Source: an uncultured Bacilli bacterium
GTDB taxonomy: Bacteria > Bacillota_I > Bacilli_A > RF39 > UBA660
Assembly: GCA_944355255.1 (NCBI GenBank)
Contig: CALVQD010000042.1
Span: forward strand, 1-35,175
Direction of reading: 5' to 3'
DNA length: 35,175 nucleotides
The notes beneath the pieces are model-generated. The model did no database searches. It had not been told where the DNA came from and saw only the letters and a program-made list of their open reading frames with translations. The translations under genes and the position numbers were made by a program. How positions within the stretch are numbered: the first letter of the stretch is position 1; every line of letters starts with the position of its first letter. Below, piece by piece: positions 7,732 through 16,864 of this stretch.

Positions 7732-7832
7732 CTTATCACCTCATATACTCATTTTAACACATTCTAATTTCTTCTAACATAATTTCTAGTTATTTGAACT
7801 CAAGTTGACACTTACAGATTTTGATAGATTAT

Positions 7833-7860
7833 TCAAAAAAACTACTGTTGGTCAGTCGTT
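7833..7860 (-). terminator. terminator of the LtaS-like gene
   Basis: Minus strand stem AACGACTG/CAGTAGTT with one mismatch and a 5-nt loop, followed by seven T's. It starts 1 nt after the stop codon of the LtaS-like gene. Confidence 0.75.
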
Positions 7861-7861
7861 T

Positions 7862-10219
7862 TTATTCATCGTTTACTTGAAACAATTCATCGATTTTATC
7901 ATTGTCAAACATGTTATTGTATTGTAAATATTCGTATTCTTGTAATAGGTTCTGATACTCTCCTAAATCTGTTTTACTATGGAAGACATATTGTGAATCC
8001 ATATAACCATAAGCATTTATCACAGGTATTTCTTCTTGTAATATTCTTAAATAATCCATATATGGAGTAGTTTCTATGTCAGCAGTATCCAATAGTAAAA
8101 TAGAAAGATAATTTAAACTCGTTGCTTCAATTTCATCTTCTTCAATATCATAATTTGCCCAAATCAAAAACGGAGTTATATATTTTGTGACATTATATGT
8201 TTCAGTATCCACTGTGTCTCGATAATTAAATGCTTCTGTCATTTCCGCATCAGATGGTTGATGATCTCCAAATACCAATATAATTGTATCTTCTTCATAA
8301 TCGCGGAAATAATCAATTAAGTATTCTAAAGCTTCATCTGATTTTTTAATTAGTGAAATATATTCATTGGCAGAAGGATCATCAAAATCAGTTAAAGTTA
8401 CATCTGATACAAAATCAGGGTCAGAATAACCACCATGATTCTGCATAGTCACAGTATAACTAAATAACTTCTCCCCTTCTTTTTTCTCTTCAAATTGTTT
8501 TATAATCTGTTTGTAAGTATACTGATCACTCGCATACCATCTACCATCTAGTGTTTCTATTTCGGGAAGTGTATCTATCGTATCAAATGAAGAAAATCCA
8601 AGAAATGGATAAACATAATCTCTACGATATCCACTTGCATAATACGGATGTAATGCTTTTGATGTATACCCTACATCATTTAATACAGAAACTAAAGAAT
8701 ATGTGTCAGAATGAATATACTGTTGAAACGGAACATGTGATGGATTTAAGAAAAACATAGAATTATTAGTCAAAAATTCCCATTCAGAATTAGCTGTTGT
8801 TCCCCCATAAACAGAAACATAAGCATTTCCCTTAATAGTATCTTCTGTCAAACTGTGATAAAAAGCCATATAGTCTTCTGAAGTAGCAAAATCTCCATTT
8901 ACTGAAATATCACTAAAAGCCTCATTCATAATAACAATGACATTTGGGGTATCATCACTTTGTTGTTCTTTGTCATTCGCTGTCACTTCTTTTAAAATCT
9001 GATTTAATTTGTCATGAGAATATCCCTCTGGTTTTTTATATACTAAAGTTGTTAAGCGTTGTGTAAAACTTGCGAGAAAACCATTTATTTTATATTCTGT
9101 CACTTGATCCCATAAATCATTTTGTAATTGAAATTTATCTTTGATATCTACTTGATATATAAACGTTACAAAACCAATGACATAAACCAATAAAACACTA
9201 CGAATGATCTTATTTTTCAGTGATTTTTGAGGAGATTTCTTTATTTTCCAAATCAATAATAATAACAAAATGAAAAGTAACGTTGCCGTAATAAGATACA
9301 TATCTACAGTAAATTGATATCCACCAGCAACTCGTAATCCTGTTTGCGCTGATAAAAGATCTACTGGAGTAAACGGTGTTTGTCTAAAAGATACTACAGT
9401 ATATTGAATCAACCCTAAAATATATACAAATAATGCATTTATAATTAATGTCAAACGAAGACGATTCGTAATTGCAAATACAAGAAAATAAAGTGCTAGT
9501 AAAATAAGACCATTCAATAACAATTTTAACCATGAAATAGAAATCATTGCTTCAAAAGTATTTCTGTTCAAAAGTTCTAAGATTACAAATGTCATTACAA
9601 TGCTAACAATTGTCATAATGATTGGATAGTATTTTTTGAACCTCTTCTTTGGTTTCACTTGAAAAACAATCATCAAAGAAATTAGAATTACTAATAATAA
9701 TGATAAAAAGTAATAAGTAAAATAAAAATATCCAGCATTTTCTGCAGCCGTACTAACATAACATTCTGTCTTAAATAATAAAAATGTAATTCCTAGCACA
9801 AAAAATCCAAGACCACAAATGATACTTTTTTTCGTCAGTTTCCACTCTATATTTTGTGTAAAGATTTTTAAATTGATCGGTTTTACTTCATAACTACTAT
9901 TTTTTATACATAATAATGTAATTCCAAAAATAATTGTAGGAAGTAATAATTGATAAAAAATATAAAATTTTTCTATCGGTATAGTTGGCATAATCGAAAA
10001 AACACGAAACAGGACAAACGGTTTTCCATACAAAGATATGAATAAATAATTTATAAGTCCTAAACCATAAGTACATGAAAGACTTGTAAACAGTGCTGAC
10101 TTTATCTTATCCGAATATAAAAAAGTAATAAAACCTGGAACAATGATAATCAGTAAATTGATGATACATCTTTTTAAACTAACATTCGTAAGTACTTGAT
10201 AATTAAGTAGTTCTAACAT
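7862..10219 (-). CDS. LtaS-like membrane phosphoglycerol transferase (sulfatase fold)
   Basis: About 785 residues: a long N-terminal membrane part of 10 or more helices (to about residue 365) and an extracytoplasmic sulfatase-fold domain (about 420-700). Catalytic features of the LtaS/OpgB family are present: Glu433 in IMNEAFSD, nucleophile Thr at 474-475 in GGTTANSEWEF, His in MQNHGGYS, and Asp-His in FGDHQPS. The motif RQTPFTPVDLL before the last helices is also typical. It probably moves glycerol-phosphate units from phosphatidylglycerol to a lipid anchor or glycan. S. aureus LtaS has only five helices and about 646 residues, so this is a larger relative. The ATG at 10219 overlaps the stop of the upstream small gene by 7 nt (ATGTTAG); a TTG at 10282 would overlap it by 70 nt and is less likely. 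Confidence 0.82.
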   Translation of the reverse strand: MLELLNYQVLTNVSLKRCIINLLIIIVPGFITFLYSDKIKSALFTSLSCTYGLGLINYLFISLYGKPFVLFRVFSIMPTIPIEKFYIFYQLLLPTIIFGITLLCIKNSSYEVKPINLKIFTQNIEWKLTKKSIICGLGFFVLGITFLLFKTECYVSTAAENAGYFYFTYYFLSLLLVILISLMIVFQVKPKKRFKKYYPIIMTIVSIVMTFVILELLNRNTFEAMISISWLKLLLNGLILLALYFLVFAITNRLRLTLIINALFVYILGLIQYTVVSFRQTPFTPVDLLSAQTGLRVAGGYQFTVDMYLITATLLFILLLLLIWKIKKSPQKSLKNKIIRSVLLVYVIGFVTFIYQVDIKDKFQLQNDLWDQVTEYKINGFLASFTQRLTTLVYKKPEGYSHDKLNQILKEVTANDKEQQSDDTPNVIVIMNEAFSDISVNGDFATSEDYMAFYHSLTEDTIKGNAYVSVYGGTTANSEWEFLTNNSMFFLNPSHVPFQQYIHSDTYSLVSVLNDVGYTSKALHPYYASGYRRDYVYPFLGFSSFDTIDTLPEIETLDGRWYASDQYTYKQIIKQFEEKKEGEKLFSYTVTMQNHGGYSDPDFVSDVTLTDFDDPSANEYISLIKKSDEALEYLIDYFRDYEEDTIILVFGDHQPSDAEMTEAFNYRDTVDTETYNVTKYITPFLIWANYDIEEDEIEATSLNYLSILLLDTADIETTPYMDYLRILQEEIPVINAYGYMDSQYVFHSKTDLGEYQNLLQEYEYLQYNNMFDNDKIDELFQVNDE

Positions 10220-10491
10220 GATATAAGAAGTAATAACCAAGTAATAACCGTAAATATAAGTAAAATCCTTGTATAAAAACAACGAATTTTTTTATCTTTC
10301 ATCGTAATTTTTATACCAATTAGAAATGTTATCACAAAACATCCCAAAATAGATAATATAAAATACATGATATTTGCAGCATTTTCTATCACAAAAAATT
10401 TATAACTATAACTTAAAGAAAATAATGATACCAACAGGAATAATGTGGCTAAAATTATTCTTTTTTTATCCGTTGTAAATGTCATATACAT
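10213..10491 (-). CDS. small membrane protein, three helices, unknown
   Basis: 92 residues, mostly three predicted membrane helices (about 10-30, 38-60, 72-91) with basic loops (KKIRCFYTR). I do not recognise a family. Translation is probably coupled to the LtaS-like gene, whose ATG overlaps this stop codon by 7 nt, so it may be a partner or a split-off helix bundle of that enzyme. The start is uncertain between the ATG at 10491 and the one 6 nt later; the upstream AGAAAGAAG is a weak ribosome site. A TTGACT and a TATTTT box 17 nt apart lie upstream (10520-10548). Confidence 0.55.
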   Translation of the reverse strand: MYMTFTTDKKRIILATLFLLVSLFSLSYSYKFFVIENAANIMYFILSILGCFVITFLIGIKITMKDKKIRCFYTRILLIFTVITWLLLLISC

Positions 10492-10519
10492 CGCACTTCT
10501 TTCTGTTGCTTTTATTTAA

Positions 10520-10548
10520 AAAATATTATAAATGCTGGCAAAAGTCAA
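10520..10548 (-). promoter_or_regulatory. possible promoter of the LtaS-like operon
   Basis: Minus strand TTGACT (10548-10543), 17-nt spacer, TATTTT (10525-10520). A perfect TATAAT (10530-10525) also occurs but at the wrong distance from TTGACT, so which -10 is used is unclear. The rest of 10549-10659 is very AT-rich and shows nothing else. Confidence 0.4.
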
Positions 10549-10659
10549 TTTTAAGAAAGAAAAAAATATAATAAAACATATTCTAAATAACTATAATTTA
10601 TGACATAAAAACAAGAGAATTTTATAAAAAATAAATTTCGTGTTTCTTTTTTTAATATT

Positions 10660-10671
10660 TTGTGTTATACT
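10660..10671 (+). promoter_or_regulatory. extended -10 promoter of tRNA-Lys
   Basis: TTGTGTTATACT, 19 nt before the tRNA 5' end. The -35 region is only T-rich, so the TTGTG extension probably carries recognition. Confidence 0.55.
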
Positions 10672-10690
10672 TAATAAGTAATCTTTTTAT

Positions 10691-10766
10691 GGGCTGTTAG
10701 CTCAGTTGGTAGAGCAACTGACTCTTAATCAGTGGGTCTAGGGTTCGAATCCCTAACAGCCCACCA
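10691..10766 (+). tRNA. tRNA-Lys (CTT)
   Basis: Complete cloverleaf with acceptor GGGCTGT/ACAGCCC, D arm GCTCAGTTGGTAGAGC, anticodon stem ACTGA/TCAGT around CTCTTAA (anticodon CTT), T arm TAGGG-TTCGAAT-CCCTA, and encoded CCA. It stands alone, with its own promoter and terminator. Confidence 0.96.
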
Positions 10767-10777
10767 CTGTGATTTCT

Positions 10778-10805
10778 AAAGATTGTAGTGCTACAATCTT
10801 TTTTT
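10778..10805 (+). terminator. terminator of tRNA-Lys
   Basis: Inverted repeat AAAGATTGTAG / CTACAATCTTT followed by a T run ending at 10805, 12 nt after the tRNA CCA. The last arm bases are part of the T tract. Confidence 0.85.
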
Positions 10806-10818
10806 CGTATATAAAACA

Positions 10819-10827
10819 TGATATAAT
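10819..10827 (+). promoter_or_regulatory. extended -10 promoter of exonuclease III gene
   Basis: TGATATAAT: a perfect -10 hexamer with the TGn extension, between the tRNA terminator and the GAGGTGA ribosome site. No -35 box is evident. Confidence 0.55.
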
Positions 10828-10844
10828 GCCAATGAGGTGAATGT

Positions 10845-11600
10845 ATGAAACTAATATCTTGGAATGTTGCCGGGTTAAGAGCCTGTTATAAAAAAGGATT
10901 TATGGATTTCTTTGAAAAAGAAAATGCAGATATTGTCTGTTTACAAGAAACAAAAGTACTAGAAGAACAACTCCCCTTTCATATTGAAGACTATCATATG
11001 TATTTAAACCCTGCTGAAAGAAAGGGATATTCTGGTACTATGATACTAACAAAAGAAAAACCACTTGATGTTTTCTATGGAATAGATATTGAAAAACACG
11101 ATCATGAAGGACGTGTCATTACTTTAGAATATCCTGATTTTTATCTTGTTACAGTATATACACCAAATGCAAAAGCAGGATTAGAAAGATTAGACTATCG
11201 AATGGAATGGGAAGATGATTTTAGAATGTATTTAAAAAGTTTAGAGACATCAAAACCAGTTATCTGTTGTGGTGATTTTAACGTTGCTCATGAAGAAATC
11301 GATATTAAAAATGCAAAAGCAAATATCGGAAATGCTGGTTTTACTTATGAAGAAAGAGAAAAATTTACACAACTTTTAAATGCTGGTTTTATCGATACCT
11401 ATCGTTATTTATATCCTACAAAAGAAGGAATGTATTCTTGGTGGAGCTATATGAGAAATGCTAGAGCAAATAATGCCGGTTGGAGAATCGATTATTTCAT
11501 TATGTCAAAGAGTTATATATCTCACTTACAAGATGCGATGATTTATACTGATGTTTACGGTAGTGATCATTGCCCAATTGGGATTCTATTAAAAAAATAA
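10845..11600 (+). CDS. exoA: exodeoxyribonuclease III / AP endonuclease
   Basis: A DNA repair nuclease of 251 residues that cuts at abasic sites and has 3' exonuclease and 3' phosphatase activity, acting in base excision repair. Family motifs are in order: SWNVAGLRA (N-terminus), CLQETKV with the metal-binding Glu, YTPNAK, CGDFNVAHEEIDI with catalytic Asp and Asn, WWSYMRNARANNAGWRIDYF, and C-terminal GSDHCPIG with the Asp-His pair. Length fits Bacillus ExoA (252). ATG is 4 nt after GAGGTGAA. It is the only protein gene on the plus strand before 31 kb and is flanked by terminators, so it is monocistronic. Confidence 0.96.
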   Translation: MKLISWNVAGLRACYKKGFMDFFEKENADIVCLQETKVLEEQLPFHIEDYHMYLNPAERKGYSGTMILTKEKPLDVFYGIDIEKHDHEGRVITLEYPDFYLVTVYTPNAKAGLERLDYRMEWEDDFRMYLKSLETSKPVICCGDFNVAHEEIDIKNAKANIGNAGFTYEEREKFTQLLNAGFIDTYRYLYPTKEGMYSWWSYMRNARANNAGWRIDYFIMSKSYISHLQDAMIYTDVYGSDHCPIGILLKK

Positions 11601-11622
11601 TATCTTAGATATTATTTTTTTT
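11594..11622. terminator. bidirectional terminator between exoA and the glycosyltransferase gene
   Basis: Perfect 10-bp stem (11594-11603 with 11609-11618) with a 5-nt loop, A's on the left and T's on the right. It serves exoA on the plus strand and the convergent gene on the minus strand, and overlaps both stop codons. Confidence 0.8.
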
Positions 11623-13135
11623 GCCATAATGTATAAAGATATCGATGTTCTTCATACTTCTGTTTTTTTTCAGAAACTTTTTTATAATTTTGTCTTAATT
11701 CGGGAATATAATGGTACGACATACCTTTATCTAATGGCGTTCTGGTTACAACAAAATCAATCTTTTTATTTTTAATTGCCTGTTCTTGTTCTTTTATGTT
11801 ATCTGGAAAAACGGTATCGGAAATATTTTGTTTCTGAAAATAACGAATATTTGGAACAATTCCAGTCGTTGTATAAAATCCTCCATCAAGAAATCCATAA
11901 TTTAATAAAGTGGGATTCGTTTTCTGATTGATAATCTCTGCAAACTGATACTGAACCATGTTCTTTTTTTCTTGATAAATACGAAAGTTCATCGTATTTT
12001 TAGATCCATAATAACAAAGTGTTACAAACAAAGTGATATAAATCATATAACGAGCAAAACGCGATGTATTCCACTCTATGTGATATATCATTTCTATCCA
12101 CTTAGCAATTGCAATGACTCCAAAAATAAGAAAAGGTGCAAGAATCAAATAGTAATAACGAAAAGAGACACCCCCACAAAAGACACCACAACAGAGAAAA
12201 ATATATAACGAAGCAATCATCCATTTATGAGATTTCTTTGTAAATAACAATTGATCAAATAATAACACACATATACCTATCATAAATGGAATTCCAAACC
12301 CTAAATTCTGTGCCATAAAATAGATTGGTTTTGTAATTACATCCAATAATTTTATTATCCAATGCGAAGTGGATGGATAATACTTCATATTAAATAAAAG
12401 ATAAGATTCTATCCAAGTTTTAATACCATGATGAATTCCAAAATATAAAATCCAAGGTAAAATCGGTAAACACATTCCGCACAAGAAAATAATACAATCT
12501 AAAATACTTTCTTTCCATTTCTTTTGAAAACATAGATAAAAGAAAATAGATGCCATCCAAGCAAACCAAAAACCAAGTAAAGTAAATTTCATAGTAGCAA
12601 CAAGTCCAGCCATAATTCCATTGACAAAAATCATACTTCTTTTTGGAATTTTATTTCCTTGTTTCAAAAACAACACCATAGAATAAATACTATACATTAA
12701 CATTGGTAAGCAGAATTCCTCCACACTTCCCCCATGAGTAAACGCTGGTAATGTTAAAATCAAAAAACTAATTACCGGTAATGATAATAAACATGTCTCT
12801 TTTTTTAAATAAATTCTTAATAAACGATATGCATAGTATAAAAAAATGGAAAATGAAATCACTTCAATCAAAAAGACACCTAAAAAGGAACGATAAGATA
12901 TTAGACTTGCAATTCCATAGTATAAGAATAACAATGGACCTTTTTGATCAAATAAGTCAACATATAGTACCTTTCCACGAAACATACTTTTTCCCATAGT
13001 AAAAAAACAATTTGCATCTACCCAATCATTCATTGGATAAAGAAAAGATGATTTTGAACAAATCATTAAAAAGAAAAAAGAAAGAGTCATACAATACAGC
13101 ATAATCTTTCCTTTTTGTATCCACTCTTTCTTCAT
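11612..13135 (-). CDS. multi-pass membrane protein, GT-C-type glycosyltransferase candidate
   Basis: 507 residues with about 11 membrane helices. After the first helix comes the extracytoplasmic loop NDWVDANCFFTMGKSMFRGKV with DLFDQKGPLL, typical of GT39/ArnT/PMT-like enzymes (GT-C fold) that transfer a sugar from a polyprenyl-phosphate carrier. The acidic residues in NDWVD would be the catalytic candidates. The C-terminal 90 residues (after the last helix, about 415) form a small extracytoplasmic domain. Acceptor and sugar are unknown. ATG follows GGGAGAAC; the promoter is at 13158-13169. Confidence 0.65.
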   Translation of the reverse strand: MKKEWIQKGKIMLYCMTLSFFFLMICSKSSFLYPMNDWVDANCFFTMGKSMFRGKVLYVDLFDQKGPLLFLYYGIASLISYRSFLGVFLIEVISFSIFLYYAYRLLRIYLKKETCLLSLPVISFLILTLPAFTHGGSVEEFCLPMLMYSIYSMVLFLKQGNKIPKRSMIFVNGIMAGLVATMKFTLLGFWFAWMASIFFYLCFQKKWKESILDCIIFLCGMCLPILPWILYFGIHHGIKTWIESYLLFNMKYYPSTSHWIIKLLDVITKPIYFMAQNLGFGIPFMIGICVLLFDQLLFTKKSHKWMIASLYIFLCCGVFCGGVSFRYYYLILAPFLIFGVIAIAKWIEMIYHIEWNTSRFARYMIYITLFVTLCYYGSKNTMNFRIYQEKKNMVQYQFAEIINQKTNPTLLNYGFLDGGFYTTTGIVPNIRYFQKQNISDTVFPDNIKEQEQAIKNKKIDFVVTRTPLDKGMSYHYIPELRQNYKKVSEKKQKYEEHRYLYTLWQKK

Positions 13136-13157
13136 GTTCTCCCAACTTTCTATTGGT

Positions 13158-13169
13158 AGTATAACACAA
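13158..13169 (-). promoter_or_regulatory. extended -10 promoter of the GT-C-type gene
   Basis: Minus strand TTGTGTTATACT, 23 nt before the ATG at 13135. No convincing -35. The upstream gene (13187-13933) has no visible terminator, so read-through from it is also possible. Confidence 0.5.
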
Positions 13170-13186
13170 ATCCTATAAAATAAAAC

Positions 13187-13933
13187 TTACAATTTTGTCA
13201 TATCCTCTTGTGATTGTTTTCCAAAAACAATCGTAGAACGATTTTGCAATCTTTCTTTTTCTTTCCATATCAATCCTTTTAGATCATATAAAGAATGATA
13301 GTGACTCTCATTATAAATACCTCCATCTAAAACAAGTTGTTGATCATTCAAAATCAATAATTGATATCCTCCTTTTACTTTTTTAAATGTAATATCTTGA
13401 ATCGTATCAATCTTGATTCTTTGATGAATACATTTATTTTTTGAATTATGGTATTGATAAGAGAAAATATGAAGATAATAAATATTATCTAAATAAATAA
13501 ATTGATAATTTTTCGTCAGTGCATTTACAAAATCAAAACGAATTTCTGCTTGTTTACTCTCCTCTCTCATCTTTTTTATTGTTTCTTTCACATGATAACG
13601 TTTTAAATAATGATGATCAATTTCATGTCCTAAAATTGAAAATATAAGAATTATGCCCCAAACTACACAAAAAACAATCATCACTTGTTGATCCGTTAAT
13701 GTTATTTCGTGACCGATAAAAGTTTCATATATTTTTATAAAAGGTTGTGCTAGAGATTGTGACACATAAGAAATATCGGCTTGCGTATATGGTTGACGAA
13801 GTAAACGACTCCACAAATTGAAAAAATATGCATCAATAAAGAATAATAAAAATAATGTTGTATATCTTTTACTCACAAGATCTACTAGAACAAAAAAAAC
13901 AAGAAATTGAATGATGATTTGTACAACTTCCAT
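13187..13933 (-). CDS. membrane protein with cytoplasmic C-terminal domain, unknown
   Basis: 248 residues. Two N-terminal membrane helices (about 4-35, possibly a tight pair), a third at about 88-106, then a soluble mostly beta C-terminal domain (about 135-250) with segments such as YQFIYLDNIYYLHIFSYQ and GGYQLLILNDQQLVLDGG, reminiscent of a PH-like or small beta-barrel domain. I do not recognise the family. An in-frame GTG at 13942 exists, but AGGTGAT lies 4-9 nt before the ATG at 13933, so that ATG is the start. Confidence 0.6.
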   Translation of the reverse strand: MEVVQIIIQFLVFFVLVDLVSKRYTTLFLLFFIDAYFFNLWSRLLRQPYTQADISYVSQSLAQPFIKIYETFIGHEITLTDQQVMIVFCVVWGIILIFSILGHEIDHHYLKRYHVKETIKKMREESKQAEIRFDFVNALTKNYQFIYLDNIYYLHIFSYQYHNSKNKCIHQRIKIDTIQDITFKKVKGGYQLLILNDQQLVLDGGIYNESHYHSLYDLKGLIWKEKERLQNRSTIVFGKQSQEDMTKL

Positions 13934-13954
13934 AGATATCACCTAACCAATTTT

Positions 13955-13960
13955 ATTATA
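13955..13960 (-). promoter_or_regulatory. -10 box of the 13187-13933 gene
   Basis: Minus strand TGTTATAAT, a perfect hexamer with a TG extension, 21 nt before the ATG. The -35 region is poor. Confidence 0.5.
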
Positions 13961-14011
13961 ACAATATTTTATGCATTTTACTACATAAATTACACCAAAA
14001 AAAATAGATAA

Positions 14012-14043
14012 AACAAAAAAAGTATTTCATTTCAGAAATACTT
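14012..14043 (-). terminator. terminator of the hydrolase-murF-ddl operon
   Basis: Perfect 9-bp stem AAGTATTTC/GAAATACTT with 6-nt loop, overlapping the ddl stop codon, followed on the minus strand by seven T's. Confidence 0.88.
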
Positions 14044-15247
14044 ATTTTAATTTTGACTTCATTCCCTTAACTCCTTTGATACCTTTCACACCTTCGAAAT
14101 TTGTTAAAATATTTGTATCAAAAGAAGTCACTTTTTTCATTTTCTTACGATAATCTTTAATCGCAAGTGTAATCATATCATCTAATAATTCTGTATATGA
14201 TTTTCCAGTTGGTTCCCATAAATAGAAAGATAAACTTCCTGGAATTGTATTTGGTTCATTGACATACACTTTTTCATTTTTCTTATCAATCAAGAAGTCA
14301 ATACGGCATAAACCACTTAAATTTAAAGCACGGAATGTTTCAATAGAAATTCTTTTTACTTCTTCTTGTAGTTTTTCACTAATACGAGCTGGAATAATAC
14401 GATCTGCACTTGCCATTCCCTTACTTCCAGCTGTTTTTTTCGTTCCTTTTCCATTTCCTAAATACTTATCTTTATATGTTAGGAATTCATCAGTACTCAT
14501 AACTTCTTCAATTGCACTTAATGATTGATATTCATAATCACCAAGTACACTTTCATTGACTTCTACTAAATTTTCTACTGCTTTTTCTACTACAATTTTC
14601 GTATCATACTCCATTGCTTCACGAATTGCAGCACCTAGTTTCTCTTCTTCTTTCACGTAAACAATTCCAACACTACTTCCTAACGTAGCTGGTTTTACAA
14701 TGACTGGAAATCCTAATTTCTTAATATTTTTGGTAATACGTTCCGCATTTTCCTGATACTCTGTATCATAAAACCAAGTATATTTTACAATTGGTAAATC
14801 CGCAGCATCTAACACTTGTTTCATAACAACTTTATCTTGTCCCATTGCTGCTCCTAATACATGACTTCCTACATATGGAATTCCAATGGTATCTAAATAT
14901 CCAGCTAATGTTCCATCTTCGGCATTATTTCCATGTACAATTGGAAATGCAATATCAATTTCTGCTACATTTCTTTTAAAGAAACCTAATGATTGTAGAT
15001 AAAATTTTCCCTTTTTATTGTATAAAACAACAGGTTTTGCATATCGTTTTAAATCATTAAAATCTTGATATAAAGAAATATCCGTTAACAATTTTCCTGT
15101 ATACCATTGTCTATCTTTATCGATATAAATTGGTATTACTTCGTATTTTTCCTGATTGATATTTTCAATTGCTTGAATTGCAGAAATAATACTAACTTCA
15201 TGTTCTACCGTAGCTCCCCCAAAAATAACTCCAACTTTTATTCTCAT
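14042..15247 (-). CDS. ddl: D-alanine--D-alanine ligase
   Basis: ATP-dependent ligase of 401 residues that makes D-Ala-D-Ala for peptidoglycan. N-terminal FGGATVEHEVS, ATP-grasp segments VIVKPATLGSSVG and VEKAV, and the C-terminal RIDFLI...VNEPNTIPGS metal-binding block are all clear. In the omega loop, the Tyr of YKDKY aligns with E. coli DdlB Tyr216, which predicts D-Ala-D-Ala rather than D-Ala-D-Lac product and hence an unmodified vancomycin target. The protein is longer than the usual 350-370 residues because of a basic C-terminal tail with GVKGIKGVKGMKSKLK. It is the last gene of an operon with the MurF-like ligase 14 nt upstream, the enzyme that would use its product. Confidence 0.95.
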   Translation of the reverse strand: MRIKVGVIFGGATVEHEVSIISAIQAIENINQEKYEVIPIYIDKDRQWYTGKLLTDISLYQDFNDLKRYAKPVVLYNKKGKFYLQSLGFFKRNVAEIDIAFPIVHGNNAEDGTLAGYLDTIGIPYVGSHVLGAAMGQDKVVMKQVLDAADLPIVKYTWFYDTEYQENAERITKNIKKLGFPVIVKPATLGSSVGIVYVKEEEKLGAAIREAMEYDTKIVVEKAVENLVEVNESVLGDYEYQSLSAIEEVMSTDEFLTYKDKYLGNGKGTKKTAGSKGMASADRIIPARISEKLQEEVKRISIETFRALNLSGLCRIDFLIDKKNEKVYVNEPNTIPGSLSFYLWEPTGKSYTELLDDMITLAIKDYRKKMKKVTSFDTNILTNFEGVKGIKGVKGMKSKLK

Positions 15248-15261
15248 TTTAACACTTCTTT

Positions 15262-16860
15262 CTATTTCTCATTATATTGATCTGGTAAATCATTTTCAAA
15301 TAATGCATATAGATCTTTTCCTTTTTCTTGCATTTTTTGTAATAACTGATATGCGATCACAACATTATTAATAATATGAACTTTCTTCTCAGGATAATCT
15401 TCTAATTGTAGTCCTTCTTGAATTGGCTTTGTCTTTTGTTCTCCTACTAAAATTACTTCATCACAAACTTGTGCGATTTGACGTCCAAGTTCTAAATTCA
15501 GTTCATATTCACGATTACCTAATTCTATCATTCCTGGAGTAACAATCACACGTTTTCCAGGCATTAACTTTAACACATCAAGAGCCGCTTTGGCACCAAC
15601 AGGATTTGAATTATAATCGTCGTGAATTACATGGATATTTCCCATTTTCTTTAACTCTAGACGATGTGGAATTGGTTTTACTTTTTTCACTCCAACAATC
15701 AATTTTTCCTTTGAAATTCCAAAAGCATTTCCAAGTGCTAAAGCACCTAAAATATTATACACATTATTTTTACCAAGTAAACAAGTTTCAAAATGATAAA
15801 TATTTTTATCACCCTTAAATATGCAATCAAAACTTGTTCCACGATAATCAAATTTTAAATTTGTAGCACGTACATCAGCATCTTTTGCATCAATTCCGAT
15901 CCAAATCACACGACACTTATTTTTTAAATGATATGAAACTTGTAATTCGTCATCTCGATTTAAAACAGCAATTCCATCTTCAGGAAGTGATTCGATTAAC
16001 TCAAATTTTCCTTTTTGAATATTTTCTTGACTACCAAATGATTCTAAATGTGCTGTTCCAATTTTGGTTAAAATACCATATTGTGGTTTTACAAAATCAC
16101 ATATTTTTTTAATATCACCACGTTGAAATGCTCCCATTTCGGCAATGAAAATATCATTAAATTTATCCAAATAATTATTTACAGTCAAAATCATTCCATA
16201 TGTTGTATTGTAATTCTTTGGTGTTGTACTAGAAATAAATTCTACATTTAAAATATCATTTAAAATATTTTTACAACTTGTCTTTCCATAACTTCCAGTA
16301 ATACCAATTTTCTTTAAATTTGGCATCTCTTTTAACTTCTTTTTCGCTTTTCTTTTATAGTATAAAAATACTTGATGTTCCACTGGAATATTGATAATAT
16401 TCGCAACCATAACAACAAAATAATTAATATAGACAAGAGCTCCCATAATGAAATAATAAATTCCAATATACTCTTCCATATAACCTAAATAAAATCCAAT
16501 AAATGGTATAAAATAAATAATCGTAAGTGTCACTAATAAACGTTTCACACGAGAAGTAATCGCCAGTTTAATCTTTACCTGTTCTTTTTTAGTAGCACGA
16601 TAATTTTGATATAAAACAACTAGATAAAAAAGAGCAAATAAAGACATACAAATCGATGCTGGCATTCCTACAAAAACAGCAAAAATAACAAAGAACATAT
16701 CTACTGTTAAAAATACCTTAGTCGGATTCTTAATTAGCCATTTTAAATAACGATGATTTTCATCATAAAAATTCAATTGTAACATATGAATACTCTTTAA
16801 TGATACAAAATACATATACATAAAAAATGGAATAAACGATAATAAAAATAATGTGCTCAT
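15262..16860 (-). CDS. murF: membrane-anchored MurF-like Mur ligase
   Basis: About 532 residues. The first 140 or so hold four predicted membrane helices in place of the usual UDP-sugar-binding N-terminal domain of MurF. After this comes a Mur ligase core: P-loop GITGSYGKTS (about 185-194), NYNTTYG, AEMGAFQRGDI, HDDYNSNP and the C-terminal ligase domain (PGMIELG...). HDDYNSNP matches the MurF-type DDxYNANP signature, and ddl follows directly, so addition of D-Ala-D-Ala to UDP-MurNAc-tripeptide is the best guess. An alternative is amide ligation of another cell-wall substrate by a membrane-bound Mur ligase. A GTG at 16872 overlaps the previous stop; I choose the ATG at 16860 because GGAAGTGAG precedes it. 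Confidence 0.82.
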   Translation of the reverse strand: MSTLFLLSFIPFFMYMYFVSLKSIHMLQLNFYDENHRYLKWLIKNPTKVFLTVDMFFVIFAVFVGMPASICMSLFALFYLVVLYQNYRATKKEQVKIKLAITSRVKRLLVTLTIIYFIPFIGFYLGYMEEYIGIYYFIMGALVYINYFVVMVANIINIPVEHQVFLYYKRKAKKKLKEMPNLKKIGITGSYGKTSCKNILNDILNVEFISSTTPKNYNTTYGMILTVNNYLDKFNDIFIAEMGAFQRGDIKKICDFVKPQYGILTKIGTAHLESFGSQENIQKGKFELIESLPEDGIAVLNRDDELQVSYHLKNKCRVIWIGIDAKDADVRATNLKFDYRGTSFDCIFKGDKNIYHFETCLLGKNNVYNILGALALGNAFGISKEKLIVGVKKVKPIPHRLELKKMGNIHVIHDDYNSNPVGAKAALDVLKLMPGKRVIVTPGMIELGNREYELNLELGRQIAQVCDEVILVGEQKTKPIQEGLQLEDYPEKKVHIINNVVIAYQLLQKMQEKGKDLYALFENDLPDQYNEK

Positions 16861-16864
16861 ATGA

